NCBI GenBank assembly: GCA_016187725.1
Contig: JACPJE010000155.1
Coordinates: 1 to 58,295 of the forward strand
Source: Candidatus Latescibacterota bacterium
GTDB taxonomy: Bacteria; Latescibacterota; UBA2968; UBA8231
Direction: 5' to 3'
DNA length: 58,295 nt
Numbering within the stretch: the stretch's first letter is position 1; each line of letters begins with the position of its first letter. Under the pieces are notes generated by a model that was not told where the DNA came from, searched no databases, and saw nothing but the letters and a program-made list of their open reading frames with translations. Positions 48,746-58,295 of this stretch are shown one piece after another. The position numbers and the translations under genes were made by a program.

Positions 48746-51127
48746 ATGGCAGCCATAGAACTGAAGGACAAGCAACCCCTCGGCCGCGATGAACTGCATA
48801 AGATCGACGCGTACTGGCGGGCAGCCAACTACCTGTCCGTGGGCCAGATCTACCTGCTGGACAACCCCCTGCTGCGCCAGCCCCTGAAGCTGGAGCACGT
48901 CAAGCCCAGGCTCCTGGGCCACTGGGGCACCACCCCCGGGCTCAACTTCATCTACGCCCACCTCAACCGCCAGATCGACAAGCGCGACCTGAGCGTCCTC
49001 TACGTCACTGGGCCCGGGCACGGCGGTCCGGGCCTGGTGGCCAACACCTATCTGGAGGGGGTCTACAGCGAGACCTATCCCGACGTCTCGCAGGACGAGG
49101 AGGGGATGAAGAAGCTCTTCAAGCAGTTCTCCTTCCCCGGCGGCATCCCCAGCCACGTGGCCCCCGAAACCCCCGGCTCCATCCACGAGGGCGGGGAGCT
49201 GGGCTACGCGCTCTTGCACGCGTACGGGGCGGTCCTCGACAACCCCCAACTGCTGGCCTGCTGCGTGGTGGGCGACGGGGAGGCCGAGACCGGCCCCCTG
49301 GCGGCCAGTTGGCATTCGAACAAATTCCTCAACCCGGCCCGCGACGGGGCCGTGCTCCCCATCCTCCACCTGAACGGGTACAAGATCGCCAACCCCACGG
49401 TGCTGGCGCGCCTGAGCCGGCAGGAACTGACCAGCCTGCTGGAAGGCTACGGCCACCAGGTCTACTTCGTGGAGGGAGACGATCCCCCCACCATGCACCA
49501 GCGCATGGGGGCCACCCTAGACGCGGCCCTCGCCCGCATCCAGCGCATCCAGCGGCAGGCCCGCGCCAAAGGCTTCACCGAGCGACCCCGCTGGCCGGCC
49601 ATCGTGCTGCGCACCCCCAAGGGCTGGACCGGGCCCAAGGTGGTGGACGGGGTGCAGGTCGAAGGCTCCTTCCGCTCCCACCAGGTGCCCCTCTCCGAGC
49701 TGGCGGCCAAACCCGGGCATTTGAAGCTGCTGGAGGAGTGGATGAAGACTTACCGGCCCGAGGAACTCTTCGACGGGCAGGGCCGGCTCCTGCCCGAGCT
49801 GGCGGCCCTGGCTCCCAGGGGCGAGCGCCGCATGGGGGCCAATCCCCACGCCAACGGCGGGGTGCTGCTCAAGGACCTCAAGATGCCCGATTTCCGCGAC
49901 TTTGCCGTGGCGGTGCCCCGGCCCGGGACCACCGAGGCCGAGGCGGCCCGGGTGATGGGCCACTTCCTCAAGGAGGTGATGCGGCGCAACGCCGGGCAGG
50001 GCAACTTCCGGGTGATGGGCCCCGACGAGACCGCCTCCAACCGGCTGGGCGCCCTCTTCGAGGTCACCGACCGGGTCTCCACTGCCCAGATCCTGCCCAC
50101 CGACGACCACGTCTCCCCGGAGGGCAGGGTGATGGAGGTGCTCAGCGAGCACCTGTGCCAGGGCTGGCTGGAGGGTTACCTGCTCACCGGCCGGCACGGG
50201 TTCTTCTCCTGTTACGAGGCCTTCATCCACATCGTGGACTCGATGTTCAACCAGCACGCCAAGTGGCTCAAGACCACCCGTCACATCCCCTGGCGCCGGC
50301 CCATCGCCTCCCTCAATTACCTGCTCACCTCCCACGTGTGGCGGCAGGACCACAACGGTTTCAGCCACCAGGACCCCGGCTTTCTGGACCACGTGGTCAA
50401 CAAGAAGGCCGAGGTGGTGCGGGTCTACCTGCCCCCCGACGCCAATACCCTGCTCTCGGTGACCGACCACTGCCTGCGCAGCCGCCACTACATCAACGTG
50501 ATCGTGGCCGGCAAGCAGCCGGCCCTCCAGTACCTCGACATGGACGCGGCCGTCAAGCACTGCAGCGCCGGGGTGGGCATCTGGGAATGGGCCAGCAACG
50601 ACCAGCAGGACGAACCAGAAGTGGTGATGGCCTGCGCCGGCGACGTCCCCACCCTGGAGACCCTGGCCGCGGTGGACCTCTTGCGCCAGCACTTCCCCGA
50701 CCTCAAGGTCCGGGTGGTCAACGTGGTGGACCTGATGACCCTGCAGCCTTCCAGCGAGCACCCGCACGGCCTGTCGGACAAGGACTTCGACTCCCTCTTC
50801 ACCCCCGACCAGCCCATCATCTTCGCCTTTCACGGCTACCCCTGGCTGATCCACCGGCTCACCTACCGCCGGACCAACCACGCCAAACTCCACGTGCGCG
50901 GCTACAAGGAGGAGGGCACCACCACCACCCCCTTCGACATGGTGGTGCTCAATGACCTGGACCGCTTCCACCTGGCCATGGATGTCATCGACCGGGTGCC
51001 CAGGCTGGGGCGCATTGCCGCCCACGTCAAGCAGGCCCTGCGCAACCAGCTCATCGAGCACCAGCACTACATCCAGGCCCACGGCGACGATATGCCCGAG
51101 ATCAAGAACTGGCAGTGGCCCTACTGA
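48746..51127 (+). CDS. xfp: Phosphoketolase
   Basis: This 793-aa thiamine-diphosphate enzyme cleaves xylulose 5-phosphate (and often fructose 6-phosphate) with phosphate to acetyl phosphate plus a C3 or C4 sugar phosphate. Landmarks are [27 protein letters not shown] near residue 90, [24 protein letters not shown] (thiamine/Mg binding), [11 protein letters not shown] and the C-terminal [20 protein letters not shown]. Length is that of the bacterial family. AAAAGGAG precedes the ATG at 48746. No acetate kinase or phosphotransacetylase is in the window. Confidence 0.95.
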   Translation: MAAIELKDKQPLGRDELHKIDAYWRAANYLSVGQIYLLDNPLLRQPLKLEHVKPRLLGHWGTTPGLNFIYAHLNRQIDKRDLSVLYVTGPGHGGPGLVANTYLEGVYSETYPDVSQDEEGMKKLFKQFSFPGGIPSHVAPETPGSIHEGGELGYALLHAYGAVLDNPQLLACCVVGDGEAETGPLAASWHSNKFLNPARDGAVLPILHLNGYKIANPTVLARLSRQELTSLLEGYGHQVYFVEGDDPPTMHQRMGATLDAALARIQRIQRQARAKGFTERPRWPAIVLRTPKGWTGPKVVDGVQVEGSFRSHQVPLSELAAKPGHLKLLEEWMKTYRPEELFDGQGRLLPELAALAPRGERRMGANPHANGGVLLKDLKMPDFRDFAVAVPRPGTTEAEAARVMGHFLKEVMRRNAGQGNFRVMGPDETASNRLGALFEVTDRVSTAQILPTDDHVSPEGRVMEVLSEHLCQGWLEGYLLTGRHGFFSCYEAFIHIVDSMFNQHAKWLKTTRHIPWRRPIASLNYLLTSHVWRQDHNGFSHQDPGFLDHVVNKKAEVVRVYLPPDANTLLSVTDHCLRSRHYINVIVAGKQPALQYLDMDAAVKHCSAGVGIWEWASNDQQDEPEVVMACAGDVPTLETLAAVDLLRQHFPDLKVRVVNVVDLMTLQPSSEHPHGLSDKDFDSLFTPDQPIIFAFHGYPWLIHRLTYRRTNHAKLHVRGYKEEGTTTTPFDMVVLNDLDRFHLAMDVIDRVPRLGRIAAHVKQALRNQLIEHQHYIQAHGDDMPEIKNWQWPY

Positions 51128-51164
51128 GGTCGCCCGACGCAGCGCCAGACCAGTGAACTTCCCC

Positions 51165-51194
51165 TTGCCCCTGGCCCGCCTTTGGCCGTATCAT
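51165..51194 (+). promoter_or_regulatory. Possible promoter of the symporter gene
   Basis: TTGCCC (51165-51170), an 18-bp spacer and TATCAT (51189-51194) lie in the 96-bp gap between phosphoketolase and the symporter. Agreement with consensus is moderate. Confidence 0.4.
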
Positions 51195-51223
51195 ATCCCC
51201 ACCCCAGCTAAAAGGAGGGCCTC

Positions 51224-52702
51224 TTGACACATTTCTCCTGGGCAATAGACGGCAGCATCGTCGGCCTGTACCTGCTGGCCACCATGATCGCCGGGGTGGC
51301 GGTGCGCAAATACGTGGGCAAGGTCGAGGACTTCCTGGTGGCCGGCCGCGAGATGAACGTGTACCTGGGCATCGCCTCGCTGGCAGCCACCGAGTTCGGG
51401 GTGGTGACCGCCATGTACACCGCCCAGAACGGGTACAAGTACGGCTTTGCCGGGGCCACCCCCGGCCTGCTCAACGCCACGGCCATGTTCCTGGTGGGGT
51501 ACACGGGTTTTTGCGTCAAACCCCTGCGCGACTCGGGGGTGATGACCATCCCCGAACTTTTGGAGCAGCGCTTCGGCACCTTCGTGCGCTGGCTCTCCGG
51601 CGTGGTGATCGTGCTGGGCGGCCTGCTGAACATGGGGGTATTCCTGCGGGTGGGCGGCGAGTTCCTGGTGGTCACCTGCGGCCTGAACCCCAGCCACCTG
51701 GAAGCCACCATGACCATCCTGCTGGTGGGGGTGGCGGTGTACACCATCATGGGAGGCATGCTCTCGGTGCTGATCACCGATTTCCTGCAGTTCGTGGTGA
51801 TGAGCATCGGCCTGGTCGCCGTGACCCTCCTGGCGCTCATCGAGGTGGGTTGGGATCGACTGGTGGGGGCAGTGGCCGAGAAGATCGGCCCGGGAGGCTT
51901 CAATCCCTTCATCAACCCGGAGATGGGCTGGGAGTTCGTGGTGTTCAACCTCTTCCTCACCACTGCCGCAGTGCTCACCTGGCAGACCTCCATCGCCCGG
52001 GTGCTGGCCGCCAAGGACACCCGCACCGGCCGGCAGGTCTACACCCGCACCTCCTTCTTCTTCGTCTGCCGCTTCCTGATTCCGGGGATCTGGGGCATCG
52101 CCGCCCTGGCCACCCTCACCCCGCAGATGATCCAGACCCTGTCGCCCCAGATGCAGGAGACCCCCTCCCTCTACGCCATGCCTCTTTTCCTGAGCACCCT
52201 GGTCCCCGTCGGCCTGATGGGCATCCTGATCGCCGCCATGCTGGCCGCGGACATGTCCACCGACTCCTCCTACATGCTCACCTGGGGCGGGGTGATCTAC
52301 AACGACATCATGGCGCCCTTCCGCAAGGGCTGGTCGGAACGCAAGGGGCTCCTGTGGAACCGCTGCATCGTGGCGGCCATCGGGCTCTTCCTGCTCGTCT
52401 TCGGGCTGTGGTACAAGCTCGAAGGAGACCTGTGGACCTACCTGACCCTCACCGGGACCATCTACCTGGCCAGCATCTCCACCCTGCTCATCGCCTGCTG
52501 CTACTGGAAGGGGGCCAACAACTGGGGGGCCATCGCCTCCATCGCGGTCAGCGCCGTCATCCCGCTGGGTTTCCTGGTCATGGAAAAGGTAGAGCCGGCA
52601 ACGGCCAAGGCCATCGGACCCTACACCTCGGGGATCGCCGCGTATCTGTTGAGCGGGGTGGCCATGGTGGCCGGCTCTCTGCTCAAGCCCAAACAGGACT
52701 GA
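51224..52702 (+). CDS. Sodium:solute symporter family protein
   Basis: This 492-aa membrane protein has 12-13 predicted helices and SSS-family features: a first helix with VGLYLLATMIAGVAVRKYVG, KVEDFLVAGREMNVYLGIAS with the conserved VAGR, LAATEFGVVTAMYTAQNGYK, and the Na-site helix MLAADMSTDSSYMLTWGGVI. It should import a sugar, carboxylate or amino acid with sodium. The TTG start is supported by AAAAGGAGGG a few bases before. The stop is 10 bp before a small accessory subunit. Confidence 0.9.
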   Translation: MTHFSWAIDGSIVGLYLLATMIAGVAVRKYVGKVEDFLVAGREMNVYLGIASLAATEFGVVTAMYTAQNGYKYGFAGATPGLLNATAMFLVGYTGFCVKPLRDSGVMTIPELLEQRFGTFVRWLSGVVIVLGGLLNMGVFLRVGGEFLVVTCGLNPSHLEATMTILLVGVAVYTIMGGMLSVLITDFLQFVVMSIGLVAVTLLALIEVGWDRLVGAVAEKIGPGGFNPFINPEMGWEFVVFNLFLTTAAVLTWQTSIARVLAAKDTRTGRQVYTRTSFFFVCRFLIPGIWGIAALATLTPQMIQTLSPQMQETPSLYAMPLFLSTLVPVGLMGILIAAMLAADMSTDSSYMLTWGGVIYNDIMAPFRKGWSERKGLLWNRCIVAAIGLFLLVFGLWYKLEGDLWTYLTLTGTIYLASISTLLIACCYWKGANNWGAIASIAVSAVIPLGFLVMEKVEPATAKAIGPYTSGIAAYLLSGVAMVAGSLLKPKQD

Positions 52703-52712
52703 GGGAGGGAAT

Positions 52713-52862
52713 ATGGGCGAACACTGGTTCTGGTGGCTGCTGACCGCCGCGGCAGTGGTCTGGTATTCGACGGTGGTGATCTACGTGGCCTTCAGAGGGA
52801 TCTTCGACATCCGCAACATGCTGGAGCACCTGGGCCGGGCGCAGCAGCAGGATCAGCCCTGA
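52713..52862 (+). CDS. Symporter small accessory protein
   Basis: This 49-aa protein (MGEHWFWWLLTAAAVVWYST...) has one transmembrane helix, a short cytoplasmic FRGIFDIRNMLEHLGRAQ segment and a polar end. GAGGGAGGG precedes the ATG, and it starts 10 bp after the SSS transporter. Small one-helix proteins of this kind are known next to SSS symporters. Its last 10 bases overlap the 3' end of the convergent aldolase gene. Confidence 0.75.
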   Translation: MGEHWFWWLLTAAAVVWYSTVVIYVAFRGIFDIRNMLEHLGRAQQQDQP

Positions 52863-53770
52863 GGCAGCGGCCCAAAGGTGGACTCCAGCACCCGGCGCAC
52901 CTCCCCCACCTGGGCCGGATTGAGGGACGGCAGGGGCGGGCAGGGCAGATGGTTGGGGTACAGGCCGTGCAGGCAGAGGGCGGCCTTGATGGACTGCAGC
53001 CAGCCCAGTTCCACCGCCCTGGTCAGCCAGGGCTCCTCGTAGCGGTAGACCAGGGCCCAGGCCTCCTCGTAGCGCCGGGCGACCAGCGCCGCGTGGAACT
53101 GCAGGGCCAGGTCGGGGCGGAAGGGGGCGATGGTGCACAGATAGGCCGGCGAGCCCACCTGGAAGCCGAAGGCGAAGTTGCGCATCTGGCCGCCGCTGAT
53201 CACCGCAAAGTCGCAGCCGGCGGTGGCGCGGATCAGGTCGTAGTAGTGGTAGAACTGGTCGCCGTCGTTCTTGATGCCGGCGACGTTGGGCCGGCCGGCC
53301 AATTCGGCCACCAACTCCACCGGCAGGGTCTGCGGGGCGATGTCCCACAAGAGCAGGGGCAAATCGCCGGCCTCCTGGAGCAGATCGAAGTACCCCAGGG
53401 TGAACTCGCGGCTCCGGGGGTGAAAGGGATGGATCTGCACCTTGACCGCGTCGGCGCCCACCTGGTCGGCGTGGCGCAGGAACTCGGCAGCGCGGCGGGC
53501 CGGCCAAAAGCCGGTGGCGGCGATGAAGAGGGCGCGGCCCTCGTTGGCCCTGGCCACCGCCTCGGTCAGCTGCCAGATATCCGCCTCGCTCAGGCTGGCG
53601 AATTCGCTGCTGCCGTAGGTCAAGAGCAGCACCGGGGCGCCCTGGTCGCCCAGCCAGCGCACGTACCTGGCCACCGCCCCCAGATCCACGATCCCGTCGG
53701 GGCGAAAACACAGGTTGAGAGGCACCACCGGCCCTTTGAGCCGCGCTGCCACCCGGACTTTTCGGTTCAC
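52853..53770 (-). CDS. DapA/NanA-family (dihydrodipicolinate synthase-like) aldolase
   Basis: This 305-aa TIM-barrel protein has a Schiff-base lysine at Lys167 (NVAGIKNDGDQFY) and a LLTYGSSEFASLS segment replacing the usual GTTGE motif. It also has GQMRNFAFGFQVGSPAYLC in the place of the later GxxG motif. These changes suggest a sugar-acid or keto-acid aldolase/dehydratase rather than true DapA. The GTG at 53770 was chosen because AAAGGAG lies seven bases before; longer in-frame starts run into the divergent kinase gene. It is convergent with the symporter unit, and could act on the imported compound. Confidence 0.8.
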   Translation of the reverse strand: MNRKVRVAARLKGPVVPLNLCFRPDGIVDLGAVARYVRWLGDQGAPVLLLTYGSSEFASLSEADIWQLTEAVARANEGRALFIAATGFWPARRAAEFLRHADQVGADAVKVQIHPFHPRSREFTLGYFDLLQEAGDLPLLLWDIAPQTLPVELVAELAGRPNVAGIKNDGDQFYHYYDLIRATAGCDFAVISGGQMRNFAFGFQVGSPAYLCTIAPFRPDLALQFHAALVARRYEEAWALVYRYEEPWLTRAVELGWLQSIKAALCLHGLYPNHLPCPPLPSLNPAQVGEVRRVLESTFGPLPQG

Positions 53771-53822
53771 GGCTGTACTCCTTTGGGGATCAGTATAGCG
53801 TTTCGCCCTCTCTGACGTCAAG

Positions 53823-55745
<1,923 letters not shown>

Positions 55746-55771
55746 GGGGACGGGACTGATGGACCTGGACC

Positions 55772-56614
55772 CTAGTTCAGGGCCCCCAGCCGGGTGGCCA
55801 GGTCCTGGATGAGGCTGCGCACCTCCCCGGCGTCTTCGGGTTCGCCGGTGCGGCGCAGGTATTCCTCCAGTGCTTCGAGAGAGCGGCGGTTGTCCCTGAC
55901 CTGGTAGTAGAGGTACCCCAGGTCCCGGTAGTCCTCCGCTTCGGAGGGCTGGAGCCAGAGGATCTGCTCGCCGGCGCGGATGGCCTGGGTGAACTGGCGC
56001 TGGCGGATGTGGATCTGCTTGAGGTTGCGCAGCATGCGGGCCAGGATTTGCCTGGGTGAGGCGGCCCGCAGAAAGCGCTCTTCCAGGGGCATGGGTTGGC
56101 CGCGGTTGACGCGGCGCAACAGCTCTTCCAGATCCTGGGTCTCCAGAATCCGGCCCCCGGTGAAGGGGTCCACGAACAGGGCCTCGCCGTGCAGGGCGCA
56201 GCGCACCAGGAAGTGGCCGGGGAAATTGACCCCCTCCAGGACCAGGCCGAGCTGGCGGCCCACGGCCAGATAGAGCAGGGCCAGGGTGATGGGGATGCCC
56301 AGGCGGCGCTCCAGCACCTCGTTGAGGTAGCTGTTGCGCGGGTCGTAGTAATGCTCCTGGGGCGAGCCCCTGAACCCCTGTTCCTCGAACAGGTAGTGGT
56401 TGAGTTCCCGCAGGCGCTCCAGGGCGGCACGGCCGGCGCAGCGCGGCCCCAGTTCGGCAGCCATGCCCGCCACCCGCGCCGCATAGACCTCCACGTCGAG
56501 CTGGGGATAGGCGTCGCGGGCGATGAGCAGGGCGCAGCGCACCAGGTCGATCTGCTCGTCGGGGCCCTGGGTCAGGGCGAAGAAAGGGTCGGAGTGGGGG
56601 GAGGACATGACCAT
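55772..56614 (-). CDS. SirB1/YchA-family protein (transglutaminase-like fold with TPR)
   Basis: This 280-aa protein has the SirB1 N-terminal region (YYDPRNSYLNEVLERRLGIP, LALLYLAVGRQLGLVLEGVN, FPGHFLVRC) in which a transglutaminase-like fold keeps the His but has Ser or Thr where the Cys would be (GIPITLALLY). It ends with TPR-like helices (RQILARMLRNLKQIHIRQRQ, SEAEDYRDLGYLYYQVRDNR). Function is poorly known. The start could also be the ATG two codons later. It is divergent from the NatA gene (36 bp). Confidence 0.85.
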   Translation of the reverse strand: MVMSSPHSDPFFALTQGPDEQIDLVRCALLIARDAYPQLDVEVYAARVAGMAAELGPRCAGRAALERLRELNHYLFEEQGFRGSPQEHYYDPRNSYLNEVLERRLGIPITLALLYLAVGRQLGLVLEGVNFPGHFLVRCALHGEALFVDPFTGGRILETQDLEELLRRVNRGQPMPLEERFLRAASPRQILARMLRNLKQIHIRQRQFTQAIRAGEQILWLQPSEAEDYRDLGYLYYQVRDNRRSLEALEEYLRRTGEPEDAGEVRSLIQDLATRLGALN

Positions 56615-56650
56615 CGCGGACCAAAATCACCAATAGCGATTCCCCTGTCA

Positions 56651-57574
56651 ATGGAAGAGCGATCCTCGCCAGACGCGGTAGTGCTCGAAGGAGTGCGCAA
56701 GAGCTTCGGGGAGAAGGTGGCCCTCGACGATCTGCGGCTGCGCATCCCCGCCGGCTGCATCTGCGGTTTCCTGGGCCCCAACGGGGCGGGCAAGACCACC
56801 ACCATCCGCCTGATCATCGGCATCTTCCGCCCCGACGCCGGGCAACTCCGGGTGCTGGGCCAGTCCGATCCGTCCCAGGTCAAGCACCGCCTGGGGTACC
56901 TGCCCGAGGAAAAGGGGCTCTACAAGAAGATGCGGGTGCGGGACCTGATCCTCTACTTCGCCCAGCTCAAGGGGATGGAGGCCGGCCGGGCCAGGCAGCG
57001 GGCCGGCGAGTTGCTCGAAGCGCTGGACCTGGCGGAATGGGCCGACAAGAAATGCGAGGCCCTCTCCAAGGGCATGGGGCAGAAGCTGCAGATCCTCATC
57101 TCCCTGATCCACCGCCCCGAGCTGGTGATCCTGGACGAGCCCTTCTCTGGACTGGACCCCCTCAGCCGGGATGCCATGCGCGACCTCGTCCTGGAACTGA
57201 GGCGGGAGGGCCGGACCGTGATCTTCTCCACCCACGTCATGGAGCAGGCCGAGCAGCTGTGCGACCGGGTGGTGCTCATCGACCGGGGCCGCAAGTTGGT
57301 CGAAGGCCCCCTCGAAGAGGTGCGCGCCAGCGGCGGCCGCAGCGTGCTGGTCGAAGTCGAGACCGAGGTGGAGTGGGCGCGCCTGCCCGGAGTGATCCGG
57401 GTCAGCGCCTCGGGCAGGCAGGCCGACCTCTCCCTGGCCGAGGGGGCGGACCCACAACAGATTTTGGCCGCCCTGGTAGGCCAGGCCCGGGTCCGGCGCT
57501 TCGAGGTGCGCTCCACCTCGCTCCACGAGGTCTTTGTCCGGGCGGTGGGAGGCCACGTCGATGCGGATGTCTGA
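56651..57574 (+). CDS. ABC transporter ATP-binding protein (NatA-like)
   Basis: This 307-aa ATPase has Walker A GPNGAGKTT, a Q-loop region (GYLPEEKGLYKKMRVRDLI) typical of NatA/DrrA-like exporters, the signature ALSKGMGQKLQ (LSKGM in place of LSGGQ), Walker B LVILDEPFSGLDP and the H-loop STHVMEQAEQ. The C-terminal DUF4162-like part ends in TSLHEVFVRAVG. It forms an exporter with the permease that overlaps its 3' end by 14 bp. Confidence 0.92.
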   Translation: MEERSSPDAVVLEGVRKSFGEKVALDDLRLRIPAGCICGFLGPNGAGKTTTIRLIIGIFRPDAGQLRVLGQSDPSQVKHRLGYLPEEKGLYKKMRVRDLILYFAQLKGMEAGRARQRAGELLEALDLAEWADKKCEALSKGMGQKLQILISLIHRPELVILDEPFSGLDPLSRDAMRDLVLELRREGRTVIFSTHVMEQAEQLCDRVVLIDRGRKLVEGPLEEVRASGGRSVLVEVETEVEWARLPGVIRVSASGRQADLSLAEGADPQQILAALVGQARVRRFEVRSTSLHEVFVRAVGGHVDADV

Positions 57575-58295
57575 GGTCTACCTGGTCGCCCGGCGCGAGT
57601 ACCTGGAAAACCTGCGCACCAAGGCCTTCTGGATCGGCATCCTCACCTTTCCCATCATCATCACCCTGGCCCTGTGCGTACCCATGCTGCTGGCCCGGGC
57701 CAAGGAGGCGCGCACCTTTGCGGTACTCGACCACTCCGGCTTTCTCCTGCGCCAGGTGGAAGAGAAATCGGCCGCCCAGGATTTGCGCGCCGCCTTTGAA
57801 ATGGCCGCCGGGGCCTACCGCCAGGGAGACCGCCCCTTCGCGGCCCTGCCCGAAGCGCTGCGCCAACTGGCCCTGGGGCTGCTGCCCCTCGAAGAAACCC
57901 AGCGCGCCCAAGTCCTCGAACTGCTGGCCAGGGAGGAACTGCCCGCCGGGGCCGGAGCGGCGCTGCCGGACCAGACCCGCGCCCTGCTGGAGGAGCGCGC
58001 CCAACTGCTGCAGTGGCGGAGGCAGATCCCGGCCGCCGAGTTGAAGGAACTGGGACTCAAGTTTTCCCAAAGCCGGTACCGCCGTCTGGAAGTGCCCCAG
58101 GGCGATGGTGATCCCCAGGCCCGGCTCAACCAGTTGGTGGCCCGGGGCGAACTCTTCGCCTACTTCGTGATCGGCCCCGACCCGGTTACCGGTCCGCAGG
58201 ACTGCAAGTACATCTCCCAGAACCTCACCGACACCGAATTGCACGACTGGTTCAGCAGCCTGGCCACCGCGGTCATCCGCGAGCAGCGTCTGGCC
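57561..58295 (+). CDS. ABC transporter permease (NatB-like), cut by the window end
   Basis: The visible 245 residues begin MRMSEVYLVARREYLENLRT, the usual N-terminus of NatB/ABC-2 permeases, with a first transmembrane helix (FWIGILTFPIIITLALCVPM). A long extracytoplasmic part follows with a coiled-coil-like Leu/Glu-rich stretch. The ATG at 57561 has GGGAGG eight bases before; the ATG at 57567 has none. The frame is open to the last base, so the remaining membrane helices lie outside the window. Confidence 0.85.
   Translation, partial: MRMSEVYLVARREYLENLRTKAFWIGILTFPIIITLALCVPMLLARAKEARTFAVLDHSGFLLRQVEEKSAAQDLRAAFEMAAGAYRQGDRPFAALPEALRQLALGLLPLEETQRAQVLELLAREELPAGAGAALPDQTRALLEERAQLLQWRRQIPAAELKELGLKFSQSRYRRLEVPQGDGDPQARLNQLVARGELFAYFVIGPDPVTGPQDCKYISQNLTDTELHDWFSSLATAVIREQRLA

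Overview
The window is high-GC DNA from a Gram-negative bacterium. The envelope genes (BamD, a CpoB/YbgF-like protein, a PorV/UPF0164-like barrel, a DUF5916 outer-membrane protein), a giant FG-GAP/VCBS protein ending in a FlgD-like type IX-type sorting domain, and many Gfo/Idh, PhyH, BNR, DapA-family and Opp genes together suggest an FCB-group lineage. A Latescibacterota-like uncultured bacterium would fit. This is inference from gene content; no rRNA marker is present.

Layout. 1-7.5 kb (minus): tRNA-Arg, threonine synthase, nadD, bamD, a membrane-anchored unknown, a CpoB-like lipoprotein, a CHASE2 cyclase and a small TPR protein, with a strong terminator at 6.9 kb. 7.6-19.8 kb (minus): tRNA-His, a NusG paralog, then three very tightly spaced long genes for exported proteins: a 2269-aa FG-GAP/Ig giant, a 480-aa FG-GAP protein and a 1018-aa barrel-transglutaminase-TPR fusion. 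19.8-28.2 kb: a Gfo/Idh oxidoreductase on the minus strand, then a plus-strand locus with an ECF-type sigma factor, a DUF4097 protein, a PhyH dioxygenase, a repeat protein of unknown type, a DUF2089 Zn-ribbon protein, a pentapeptide-repeat protein and two further small or unknown proteins. Five of these genes carry the same ~30-aa SHOCT-like helical module. This is the most original block of the window.

28.3-37.9 kb looks damaged: a serine-hydrolase remnant, a DUF5916 gene and an ImmA/IrrE gene fused tail to tail with both 3' ends missing, a 25-bp tandem duplication that frameshifts ImmA/IrrE, and a frameshifting deletion in the large subunit of a PaoABC-like molybdenum hydroxylase. Also here are an XRE regulator, a small HTH protein behind a promoter with a perfect palindromic operator, and a lactonase-family protein. 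The damage could be real decay or local assembly error.

38-46.6 kb (minus): an Opp-type ABC transporter operon (two permeases, two ATPases, two substrate-binding lipoproteins) ending in a BNR-repeat sialidase-like gene, driven by a near-consensus promoter. 46.6-53.8 kb: a divergent unit of 2-hydroxyacid dehydrogenase, MDR dehydrogenase and phosphoketolase, then a sodium:solute symporter with a 49-aa accessory subunit, and a convergent DapA/NanA-family aldolase. This suggests uptake and catabolism of sugars or sugar acids. 53.8-58.3 kb: a hybrid histidine kinase, a SirB1-like protein, and a NatA/NatB-type ABC exporter whose permease runs off the end.
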